Shown: piece after piece, positions 12,310-22,823 of the stretch
How the letters are laid out: every line of letters starts with the position of its first letter
Position numbering within the stretch: position 1 is the stretch's first letter
The notes under the pieces: generated by a model
Database searches by the model: none
What the model was told of the DNA's origin: nothing
The model's input: only the letters and a program-made list of their open reading frames with translations
Translations under genes and position numbers: made by a program
Source of the DNA: Nautilus pompilius
Taxonomy: Eukaryota; Mollusca; Cephalopoda; Nautilida; Nautilidae
Direction: 5' to 3'
Length of the DNA: 64,000 bases
Assembly (NCBI GenBank): GCA_018389105.1
Contig: JACATO010000095.1
Span: 1,733,501-1,797,500 of the forward strand

Positions 12310-13080
12310 TGGTTTCAAGTGCAAGGTGAGTCAATGGGAAGACCCATTTATCGTACAGAGATTCAAGGTTTGGGATCTGCAAAAGGTTTTTTAATTACTT
12401 CCCAGGAAGTGTCTCTTGCATTTTTTATTCTTCACAGATTTAATTCTGATGATAAACCATCTGAATTTAAAACTTCCAGTAAAAGACAGACTTTGACATT
12501 TTTGTCAGAAGATTTTTGGTTTCATGATAAAATTTAATCTGGTCATTATCACATAAATGAAAGCGAAGGTTTTACATACTTGCAGAGTTCCTGTTTAATA
12601 GCTGAAAATTTCAAAACGGAGGAATTACTGGATACTTTTGGCTATGCTATGTTGCTTGCTGATGTTAAAAAAATCTTAAAATCCCAATTGATGGAATTAG
12701 AATGGCTAAAAAAAACTATCAGCTTGTTGAGAATCCTTTTGATTTCCCTGTTGCAAATGCAGGTAAAATTGCTATTCCTTTTAGCATTGCAAAAGATGTG
12801 GAAAACAAACTGATCGAATTGCAAGCAGAAGGTATAAACGTAAAAAACGCACAGGGTATTGTAGAAATACATTAAAAAACCAAGCCTTATGGATACAGCA
12901 GCAAAAATCAATTGAAGTATTTGCTTTATTGTATACATATGAATCAATATTTTCAATGATTTGGAGGATTAAAGCAAAACTCAGAAAGCCTGTCTGATTT
13001 TATTGTATTTGCTCCTAACGTTTTTGCTTTTAATACAGAACTTTGGAGAAAATGTCTGTGCTTATCAGACGAACTAAACT
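12310..13080 (+). pseudogene. Possible hAT/ZBED-like transposase relic
   Basis: Broken reading frames are strung along the plus strand. One stretch, around 12730-12850, reads ENPFDFPVANAG and later VENKLIELQAEG, resembling the spacer of domesticated hAT (ZBED5/GTF2IRD2-like) proteins before the dimerisation region. Just downstream (about 12915-12995) another frame reads LLYTYESIFSMIWRIK, similar in pattern to the hAT C-terminal signature around a conserved 'CE..FS..' motif. Several frameshifts and stops separate the pieces. The opening part (12319-12537) is open but unrecognised. No terminal repeats or 8-bp duplication were found. The call is weak. Confidence 0.3.
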
Positions 13081-14880
13081 AAACAAAATTGCTTAATGTT
13101 TCATTAGACCAAGATGTATAGGTTTTTCTTTCATGGACTGGTATAACATAAACTAACTAATTTTTGTAATGTGCCTTACATATCCTTTGCATTGTAATGT
13201 TTTAGACAACTATGTAAAAATGCCATTTAGACACTGTATTTCTGATTACATTTTTTCTTATAAAAATCCTGAACTATTCCTCATTGACAAATTAAAAGAA
13301 ATAAAAAAGGAAAAAAAAAAGGTATTGCCCCATCTTCTGGTATTTTATGTGATTTAAAGCATTACATAGATTTCATTTCTCGCTATTCATGCTTTTGCTT
13401 TGATCAATGAGACTGCACAAGAATGAAATTCTTTGGAAATTCAATTTTTTGCTTGTTGAAAGTGCAAAGGTAGCTTGAATGGAAACTACATAGGGACATA
13501 AGTGTAACAGTTTTCACTGTGATGCTTCATTATCAAGCATCATTGCTGATAATCAAAACTAAAGTACATTTAGAGGATGGAATCTTTAGCGCAGAGAAAG
13601 ATTTTCATTTTCTTCATCGAGACCAGTGTACAGTTTACAAATATGTAATAAATATTGTTAAAACATCTTTTTGGATGACAGCAGATGTTTGAGAAAAAGT
13701 TGTAGGTGAGTAATATGTACTTGATGAGAACATATATATTTTATTGATACCCTGGTCAGATAATCGGTTGTTTTTCAATAATGAGCAAAGTTCTGTGAAT
13801 CAGCAGGTGATGCTTGCAAGTTCTTTACTTTAGAGCCATAAAAATCATCTGCTTGTAGACTGGGCAGGATACCTTGATATATAGCACTTCTCCCACATCT
13901 CCAATTAATATCCTTTGTTTGATTTTTTTTGGTACATAAAAAGTTATTTTGATACATTAGCGACACTAAGCTGAGTGTTTTTATCTGCAGATAACCAGAA
14001 GAATTTCTTGCTGTCCACACACACATAGACAGTCATAATCACCATAATTTTTTTGACTTATAAGTCAATAAGCCCCTCAAAGTTTGGGCTTTGACCTATA
14101 TTTCAAGCTGACTTATCTATGAATAGTCGTTTGAAATTACTTAAGTAAAAAAATTGTAAAAGAAGATAAGTGTGTTATTTTCTGGAATAAACTGTAAAAC
14201 TGTTCATTTGAAACAGTCTACAGAAATTATTGCTTGGAATGTTTGCCAATTGGGCAAGCAATTCATTGTTAATGTGCTCACTGAAGCATGTGAAATGATC
14301 TAATCAATAACAAACATGCACTCACCAATTACGTTCTATCTGTCTTTCTCAATCCTAATTATATGTATAAATACCCACAAGAAATTGTTTACCTCATCTT
14401 ATAATTTCTCCTGTAAAGTCATGCAAGTTGTACACAACAGCTTTTAAGCTAGAAGTAGTTACATTTACTGAAAAAATATAGCCACACACAGGAAATATGG
14501 TGTCTTCAAAAAATGTGTTAGGGACTGGCGTAAAGAGAAGGACATGTTACAAACTATGAATAAAACCAAGAAGGCAAATTGAGGCTGAAAAGTTAGGTGG
14601 ACTTGAAAGAATATGTGCTAACTCAGCACACTGCATGTGATGGACTTAGTAATTACTGTATAGCTAAGACTAGAGACCAAACAAGTAGCAACTGATGGTT
14701 ACTATCTTTACCTTTCTTTACATTTCTTGCTATCTTATGGTGGTTTCTTAGAAGTGTGTACCATATTATCCAATCAAAAAAACAGCTGAGTGTTTGACTT
14801 TGTTGCAGACTCCAAATGTTGGACAAATTGAAACGTCTGAATATTGAGTCATGCTATTAAAAATGGAATTGTTGAGTTGA

Positions 14881-14883
<3 letters not shown>
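13081..14883. other. Non-coding stretch with a 16-bp perfect palindrome
   Basis: No gene is recognised. At 14053-14068 lies the perfect palindrome TTGACTTATAAGTCAA. The rest is A+T-rich unique-looking sequence. Confidence 0.55.
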
Positions 14884-14942
<59 letters not shown>

Positions 14943-14968
14943 GTGTGTGTGTGTGAGAGAGAGAGAGA
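14884..14968. repeat. Compound microsatellite (CT)n-(TG)n-(AG)n
   Basis: A CT run of about 55 bases passes through GTCTG into a TG run and then an AG run. Open frames reading RERERE or SLSLSL across it are artefacts of the repeat. Confidence 0.95.
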
Positions 14969-16509
14969 TATCGCAATCAAATAAAAGTGTTGAAAATAGA
15001 TAAATGGCTTTTTAAAGTAGGTGATTCGACACAGAACGAATGACATAGGATCACCCGATAATTATCAATGTCATGTAGTGACTAAAAATGGATGCTTTCA
15101 ATACCAGAACCAATAATAACATTTGCAGTTTGCTTCAGACATCTCTCTCTGATTACACACCATTTATTTGGAAGATTTCCACCACAAAGTATTTCTGTGA
15201 TATGCAGAAACAGCTCATTAATATTTGTGAGTTTGGAAGTACTGTAGACAGCAATGCAATGTGATAGTGTTATGAAGGATATGACATTGTTCTGCCTGGT
15301 TGAAAGTTTGACTAACTACTGCAGCTGCTCTAACCTCATCTTATATTCCAAATCAAGTTATCCATGAATGAAGGAAGAAAAATTGGAAAATTAGCCAATT
15401 CAATTTATTTTCCGTAAAATATGTTATTTGGAACTGGTGAGATTTTTATAAAGTGTCTAGTGACTAAAATGAGCAATTTATTTTAGATGTTTAAAACTTA
15501 GAAGCATTTAAAAGACTCTTTGCTGGATTAAAAAATTTTTTTAAAATATTTATATAGTTTTTTTTGTTTTTTTGTTTTTAAAGAGCGAAGTAAAAGATGG
15601 AAATGTACCTGGAAATTGTATAATATAATATAATATAATATAAATTTTTTTTTCAGTTTTTGTTTGCTTATCTAGTGTTTTCTAGCATTTTGTTATTTCT
15701 GTAAGTTGCATTACATTATTTTTTGTATTATATTTATAATTTTTTTCTATTTATTATCTGAATAGTTTTACATTTTGAATGCCTTTCCTGTGTGTCCTAA
15801 CAATTTAAATGTACTTTGTAAATTGCTAAAAAGAAGAAAAAAAGTTTTAATTTTTCTTTTGAATTATTGTTGTGGATATTTAAACATGTTATTTTGTTTG
15901 CATTTGTTATGTTTTAAATTTATACTTATAGCTTAGATGCGCTGGCACAATTAACTTAATCCAACATAAATTGTTTGAATTATCTAACAGTAATTAGCTC
16001 TCAAGCTTTTCTTCTCTTATATGCAACACACTTTATTATTCTTTAACATCTTAAATAATTTAAATGTTAGACCCTGTCTTATGGAGAGCAAGTCTGGCCT
16101 TGTTAATAACATCTAAACAGGTTGTGCATGAAATGTTAAATTCATTTCAGCTTGGCCATTCTAATAAATTGCTTAGATTATCTTATTTGAAAATTCTTTT
16201 TATTGTTTTATCCCTCACTTGTATTATCATCTGCATGTGTCTACGTGAACATGAAATATAAGTATGAATTTTCATTGTTTTATTGAAAACCACTGATAGT
16301 TTTTTAGATATTGCTTTTTTTTTTTTTATACCAGTAAGCAATTTATGGTATGCATCATTTTTAAAGTCATTGTGCCATCTTATGATATTGGGCTTGTCCT
16401 TCAGCTTTTGCCTAAGGTATTATATTCTTCTTGGTCATCTGAGTCAGACATTTGATATATGTTCTTTTTGTGTTTAATTGGAAAAGAACTAAAATAATCA
16501 CCTTAAATG
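14969..16509. other. A+T-rich non-coding stretch
   Basis: No gene is seen. A TATAA pentanucleotide tandem lies at 15619-15643 and several long T runs follow. Confidence 0.6.
15619..15643. repeat. (TATAA)n tandem repeat
   Basis: About five units of TATAA/ATAAT in a row. Confidence 0.85.
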
Positions 16510-17455
16510 AATAATCATCGCTCACACATTGTGAATGATGTCAAAGATAGTTTGGAAGCAGTTAATAAGATTACTAATAGGAAACCAACCACAGGCTCAA
16601 TATCCCATCAAGGAATGGCAAATGCAGAAGAAAATGGAAAATATCACTCAGAGATGATACAAAATGAGTACAAATGAGCAAGCAGGATCCCAGAAAAAAT
16701 AGTGACATGCTTAATTAGGACTTAGCAGAAGATGTCCAGGTATTATCATTAACTGTAAGATGCTTGCTTGCTTGAGGTAGGAACCCAAACAGGAAACTTA
16801 TGAAAAAACAATTGTTAACCAAAAATAATTAAGACAAAACAGTATGCATGGGCTCAGAAATATGCTGGTTGGTCAAAAGAAGATTGTTGTAATGTGTTAT
16901 TTTCAGATGAGTCATTTTCTTTTTCAAGGTCAATACAGCCAATTTGTATGCCATTCACATGGTGAATCCATAGCCAGTGCTCCCTATAATCAAACTGTGA
17001 GGCATCCATAAGTAAAAATTTTCTCAGACTTTTTCTGCAAAGGAACTGGCTCATTGGTATTTATGCAAGGCATGATAAATAGTAAGAAGTATTCTGAGGT
17101 TCTAGAATTGTGTGTCAAACCAGAACTGCTGAAGATATTCCCAGATGCAGTTTTCCACAGGATCTGGCCTCTTGCCATAAATCAGAATGTGTTAAAGAGT
17201 ACTTCAGGATGAACAATATCAACTATTTACATTAGGCCGGAAAGTCACCAGATCTAAATCCATTTGAAAATCTATGAGATATATGCAAGACTATTTTGAA
17301 AGCTGGATTATACAACTAAAGAAAAAAATTATCAGGTCTGTCATCTAAGTCCGGTTTCTTGGTGAAGAAATAAAGCAAATCTGTGAAGGGTTGGTGCATT
17401 CCATGCCCAAACATGTTTAAGACGTTATTAACGCCAAATGTAGTGTACCAAATGG
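16510..17455 (+). pseudogene. Tc1/mariner transposase relic
   Basis: Read in one plus-strand frame with many stops, the sequence keeps the Tc1 landmarks in order. These are a WAQKYAGWSKED stretch (about 16850-16885), FSDESFSF with the first catalytic aspartate (about 16901-16925), DLASCHKSECVKEYF (second acidic block, about 17166-17210), GKSPDLNPFENLWDI (third block, about 17239-17282) and a C-terminal VHSMPKH followed by DVINAKC (about 17396-17445). The open-frame remnants are short, so this is an old dead copy. Terminal inverted repeats could not be found on either side. Confidence 0.75.
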
Positions 17456-17594
17456 TAAGGTTTGTTCCTGCCAGTCTTCAAAATATATGCTGTTTACTGA
17501 AAACACTTTTTTCCATTCTGTTTACATTAATTTGCAAAAGACAAAAACAGAGGTTCTAAGACTGAACTCTTGCACACTACTAGAGTCATTCATA

Positions 17595-18331
17595 CAGTGG
17601 AACCCGCATAAGCCGACAAACCATTTATGTCGACAAAATTATCAAGTCCTGGTCCCACATGCTCTTTTTTATTACTAAAAATACCCGCTTAAGTCAACGT
17701 TGAGATAAAAAAATTTCCACTTACGTTGACTTAAAAATTTAGTCCAAATCGTATATTTCAATAAAAAAACTAACCTTTTATCTCGACTTGTAATCCATTT
17801 ATAATTTCAGTGAAAATAATGAGTTGTTAATGACTCCTTAACGAAACATGCATAGCTAACTGATTCACAAAAATTGCGATGACTCATGACAGAAAGACTA
17901 ACCATTTGTCTGGGCATATTGACTTTTATATATTGTTTCATTGACTAAAGTACAGAATAAAGCCGATACATAGAATAATAGTAGTAAGAGATACTGGTCA
18001 AGGCGGGAACTCAAACAGGCCCAAGAGCAGAGCCCTGGTGACCTACTTTTTCCAAACAGTAAAAGAGTTTCATAAAGTGCAAGTTAAAGACTAACTAGTA
18101 TCACTGCTTTGCGCCTTTGCTGTCAAACCAGGATAAAAATCATAAAAAAGAGAATTTTTCCAGATTTTCAAAAAAACAAACTGGCCAGGACATTTGGACA
18201 ACTGGACAATCCCGATCAAACTGGGAAGTATGGTAAGCCTGCATAATATGTACTGTATTTTTTAGGGAAGTTTGCTTAAGTCGACAATAAAAGACTGGTC
18301 CTCAGCATGTCGAGTTAAGCGGGTTCCACTG
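17595..18331. mobile_element. Non-autonomous CAG/TA (pogo-like) transposon, 737 bp
   Basis: The left end CAGTGGAACCCGCATAAG and the inverted right end CAGTGGAACCCGCTTAAC match at 16 of 18 bases and continue weakly. TA flanks both sides (17593-17594, 18332-18333). Inside I find no transposase. End-like motifs recur internally (CCCGCTTAAGTCAACG near 17685 and TTGCTTAAGTCGACAA near 18271), as if the ends were partly duplicated. The type of ends suggests mobilisation by a pogo/Tigger transposase. Confidence 0.85.
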
Positions 18332-18333
18332 TA

Positions 18334-21131
18334 TGAAGATGTGATGTATTTAAAGTTCTGTATACTCTCTTTTCAAGAAAGTTATTTATTTATTAGTCTT
18401 TCATGTGGAACATCATTATCATTATTATTAAAAATTGTGATAAGGAATTTAGTCATGTTTTCCAAAAACTCCTGTAGATTATTGGTTAAAAGTTATTTGT
18501 TGTTGCCTGAATTTTATTAGAAAGTTATTTCTAATTATCTATCAAGGTCTACTTAATAAAATACTCTAAACCTCAGTATACCACTGATATTAGACCTAAC
18601 TTTTATCAGGATCATAAAAAAATAGGTGTCATATTTGCTTCTTTTTATTAATGTGAAAGAATACCTTTTTATGACAATGAATCAAACAAAACAGTTCAAA
18701 ACTTCAGAAAACCATTAATATTCTTGAGAAAGATTTTTCATAAGTAATTATAACATTTATCTTCAATAGCTGGTATCCTGAAGTCATTTTCTATGGTAAA
18801 AGATCAGAAAAGGAAATTTTAAAAAAATTTCAGCTACTTAGTTTTTTAATGTCATTTAGATTTGTATTTGGTCCAAATTTTACCTTTCCCTTTCTCTTAA
18901 GTTTAATGTATGCATTTAAAAATATTTGCAATAATTAAAAAAATTTCTATCATTTGTTTTGTTTTGAAAAAAATTGTTTATTATCAGAAAAAATGTTGTA
19001 ATGGGATTCTTCTAAAGAATTTTATAATAACTAATTGAAATTGGATCTTTCAATCTTTATTTGTTTTTGAAAAGTTTAATTATGTAAGTTATCTATTTGA
19101 CTTTGCCTCAAATAATTTTTGTGGAATGCATCTTTGCAATTCATAGTTAATATTTAGTGATATGTCTCCTATTGTTTCTTAACATCTCAATTTAAATCAC
19201 CTTCCTTGGGAATTTTATTCATATATTCATATTTAATGTAGAAAACCATAGTCATTAGATAAAATTAAATATTAATTTGCATTAAACATTACATTTACTT
19301 TGGTTTCTATCATAGGCAAAAAATAAGTTGTTTTCCTTTTTCTTTACTTCTGAATCTGAACTCTTGAGTAAATAACTGTCCATTCATCAGCAGCTCAAGA
19401 AGACTGTACTATCTGTTTTGCATCACACTGCTGGCACTCACTGTCAGGCTGGTATCTTGGGAATCATGTGTAGCTTCTGTAAGACAGCAGGCACATGTGC
19501 ACAGCATAGCATTTCTCAAAACTGTTACTTGCTTTACTGACAGAGTGAGCAGAAATTATAGTCTTATCTGTCAACTCAATGATGCCAGCCTGCTGCTTGT
19601 GAACAATAAAGACCTCTATTTTCTGTCATCATCCAAATGTTCTAACTCACTTTGGTTGGTACATGTGAGGGTAAGATTGAGAAGTTAAGATACAGGATGT
19701 TTATTAGGATTTGTTTGACAGGGTTGTGCCAGTGAACAAGATTTTAAAAATCATTTTTTAAAAAAAATAGTTTATTTTATAGCTTAGACTAGCATGTTGG
19801 TTTGTGCTTTTTCCTTAAAATGGTGGTTTAAAAAATGAGTAAAAAAGAAAAAAAATGAAAACATTTTGCCATTGAATTGTACACTTGTTGACTTAAATGG
19901 AAAGAGAGAATTTTAAGACTATGAAAGATACCAATTCTCTCCATCAGCTAATCAGTCAGATATTGCTCATTTTGTATCCTCTGTTTAAATGTCTTTTTGC
20001 TAGTCAGAATGCATTAGGCTGGCTGGTGGATGACACACAAAAACTTTACTGATCAGAGGATCCAGAAAATTCCTGTACTAATGGGCCAGTTCAGATAAAG
20101 CAGGTCATATCACTAACTATACAATAAACAAGTTTAGTGCATTACCATAGTTCTAATTTGATAACTTTACATTTGCTGACTAAATTGTATTGCTGCTGTA
20201 TTATTTGTATACCTATCACATTTCCATTGATATAATTTTTTAAGACCATGGAGGGGCTCTTGTTTGGTGAAAACCAAATTTTAAAGAATTAAAAATTTGT
20301 TGTTGACTGCAGAATTCTATTGGTTAAAGTATGATTGTTTCTCACTGCTTTTTTGTTAATTTTGTTTTGTTTTCTGATCAGTTTTGATAAATAAAAATAA
20401 AAGAAAACAACTACAACGTCGATTGTAAAACCTTAATTTATTCATGTTTGGCAATGCATACAAACCAGCAGTTACAAAAGCTGGAACTACTGATAAAATT
20501 TATCTGGAAAGACTTGTTTAATTAGAAAATTTTCTTGTTGTTTGTTTTCTGTCTTCTGCGGAGTTCTGTCTTTCTCAGTTACTTCCAGGAAGTACATGGT
20601 GCCATCACAGAACTCAAGAACTGAACAGGACATTTATTGTTATTTTCCCAGCAGATATATTTGACATATGATATGCATGGAATGGGTTTTGTGGCAAGAG
20701 ATACTTTGGAATCTGACAAAACTTATTTTGAATGACTTCAATTTTTAAAAAGTCAATAATGAACTAATTGTAGGATGCAGATACAATTCAATTTGGATTC
20801 TTCTTTTGCATTAGTTAAGATAACAGTTAGCAGAATTTAATCAAGTCTACTATAGTATACAACAGATCACATCTGGAGTATAGTAAACAATTACACTCAT
20901 TTTAGTTGCAGAACAATAACAATTAAATTTAATATGTTAAATAGTTCAAATATGCTACATTATAAATAAAATATATTGTATATGCTATTTTTGTTTTGTT
21001 TTTTGCAGTTATGATTTTGCTTGGAAAATTGATCTGTTAGACTTTTCTTTTCCCTTAGATTAAAAAGATGCAGCTAAATTTGTATTGTTTTTTTGATGAA
21101 CATTTGATGACCAACATTTCATAATGCCTAA
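18334..21131. other. Non-coding stretch, no gene seen
   Basis: A+T-rich sequence without recognisable coding or mobile content. Parts such as 19380-19690 and 20410-20690 are less biased in composition but have no sustained reading frame. Confidence 0.55.
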
Positions 21132-21388
21132 TAACACTGGTCAACAAGTATTTTTCATCAAGCATATGTCAAGGTGTACTTAGGGTAGTTTTTAATGCTG
21201 ATTTCAAATATACAATTAGTTTTTTGACATCATGTACAGTTTTCAAGATGGGAAAGTTTTTTGGTTGCAGCTCATGCATTATATAGAAATTCCAATTAAT
21301 GATGCGTATGCATGTATTTCATTTACATCATGGAAACAAACCTTTAAAATAAACTACATTATTTATTGCTGCATAGTTCAGATGCAAT

Positions 21389-21500
21389 ATTTCATCATCT
21401 GAAATTAACCAATCAAGTTTTGTCTGATGAAATAGGTATTTCAACATCTCAAATTGTCCAGTCATAATTGATCTGATGAAATATTTCATCATCTCAAATT
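21389..21500 (+). repeat. Three imperfect subterminal repeats inside the CACTG element
   Basis: ATTTCATCATCTGAAATT-like units begin at 21389, 21438 and 21483 (spacing 49 and 45). They are separated by TGATGAAAT, the inverse of the unit's start, so units are also locally palindromic. CACTA elements typically carry such subterminal repeats as transposase-binding sites. That role is inference here. Confidence 0.65.
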
Positions 21501-21555
21501 CAATATAAGTATAACTGTTTGTATCTATTTCCTTACTTGTTTTACAGTGTTAACA

Positions 21556-22731
21556 ATGTCAAGACAGTGTAGAAATCCTCCTGATGTGTTTTGTTATGTC
21601 TGTGGACAATTTATTGTGAAAGCTCAAAAATGTACAATAACACCAGAGATCAAGAAGATTTATAAGCTATACTTTGACTGTCCTCTTGGAGATCAGGACA
21701 AGTTATGGGCACCACATTTTATCTGCTCAGCTTGCTCAAATGGCTTACGTGACTGGTTCAATAAGAGGAAGAAGTCCATGCCTTTTGCCATTAACCCTAA
21801 CCCTGCAGAGTGGCGTTTGTTTATTGACTCTTCAAAACGAAGTTTAAAAGCTGTACTTCTCCATAATGGTAATTTGAAGTCCTCCATTCCTATTGCACAC
21901 TCCGTTCATCTTCATGAATCATATGAGAATATGGAACTTTTACTTCATGCCATTGCCTATGAAAGATACTCATGGAAAATATGTGGAGAGTTAAAAGTCA
22001 TTGGAATGTTAATGGGAATGCAGTCAGGTTTCAAAAAATACTGTTGTTTCTTGTGTCTATGGGATAGTCGTGCAACTGACAGACATTATTCGGAACCAAA
22101 CTGGCAGACAAGAACATCATACCAGCCAGGACTGTCTAGTGTCAAGAATACACCTCTTGTAGATCCATGTAATGTCCTATTGCCTCCTTTGCACATAAAG
22201 CTTGGACTGATGAAACAGTTTGTAAAGACACTAGGGAAGAGAAATGCCAGAGAGTTTGAGTATATTGTAGAAAAGTTTCCCAAAATCACACAGGCGAAGT
22301 TGAAAGAGGGTATCTTTGTCGAACCCCAAATTAGAGAAGTACTCAAAGATGTCAACTTCAAGACAACACTGAATGAACTGGAACTGCCTGCCTGGAATGC
22401 TTTCAATTGGATATGTGAGAATTTCTTTGGCAACAAGAAGGCAATGGATTACAAGGATGGCATCAAGAATCTTCTGAAATGTTACTCAGCAATGGGTTGT
22501 CGCATGTCACTGAAAGTTCACTTCTTGGACTCCCATCTGGATTTCTTCGCAGATAACCTTGGAGCAGTGTCTGATGAACATGGTGAAAGATTTCACCAGG
22601 ATATTAGTGCTATGGAGAAATGGTACCAAGGCTTCTGGAATGACAGTATGCTGGTTGACTACTGCTGGACACTTTACTGTGATCAACCAGATCAGGAACA
22701 CTGCAGGAAATCCAAATCACAATGTTTCTAA
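21556..22731 (+). CDS. Uncharacterised zinc-ribbon protein, candidate divergent DDE transposase (internally deleted)
   Basis: This is the longest uninterrupted frame in the window, 391 codons with no stop. The ATG at 21556 is chosen because MSRQCRNPPD starts the conserved region, nine bases after a good splice-acceptor sequence (CTTGTTTTACAG). The N-terminus has CYVC (residues 13-16) and CSAC (57-60), a likely zinc-binding pair. Then come EWRLFIDSSK (D91), a CGELKVIG...YCCFLCLWDSR block (about 143-172) with a CxxC, PPLHIKLGLMKQFV, and SDEHGERFHQDI (340-351). From memory, this pattern belongs to a large multi-copy uncharacterised protein family in arthropods, molluscs and cnidarians. In that family a region of more than 100 residues usually lies between MPFAI and the WRLFIDSS block, and it is missing here (junction at residues 79-83). 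The acidic blocks plus CxxC fit a CACTA/Chapaev-like DDE core, which is inference. E145 sits where I recall an aspartate. Confidence 0.75.
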   Translation: MSRQCRNPPDVFCYVCGQFIVKAQKCTITPEIKKIYKLYFDCPLGDQDKLWAPHFICSACSNGLRDWFNKRKKSMPFAINPNPAEWRLFIDSSKRSLKAVLLHNGNLKSSIPIAHSVHLHESYENMELLLHAIAYERYSWKICGELKVIGMLMGMQSGFKKYCCFLCLWDSRATDRHYSEPNWQTRTSYQPGLSSVKNTPLVDPCNVLLPPLHIKLGLMKQFVKTLGKRNAREFEYIVEKFPKITQAKLKEGIFVEPQIREVLKDVNFKTTLNELELPAWNAFNWICENFFGNKKAMDYKDGIKNLLKCYSAMGCRMSLKVHFLDSHLDFFADNLGAVSDEHGERFHQDISAMEKWYQGFWNDSMLVDYCWTLYCDQPDQEHCRKSKSQCF

Positions 22732-22817
22732 CTCTGTTGTTCTAACTTTGTCTGTTTTGTCTGACCCATTTTTTGTGTATTCACTCTTTGTAGAATGATA
22801 GTGATGATTTTTAACTC

Positions 22818-22823
22818 AATAAA
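22818..22823 (+). other. Polyadenylation signal AATAAA
   Basis: AATAAA lies 87 bases after the stop of the zinc-ribbon gene and inside the element. Confidence 0.5.

Noticed and set aside
14849..15046. Open frame rich in RE/SL repeats
   Set aside because: It is the translation of the CT/AG microsatellite at 14884-14968.
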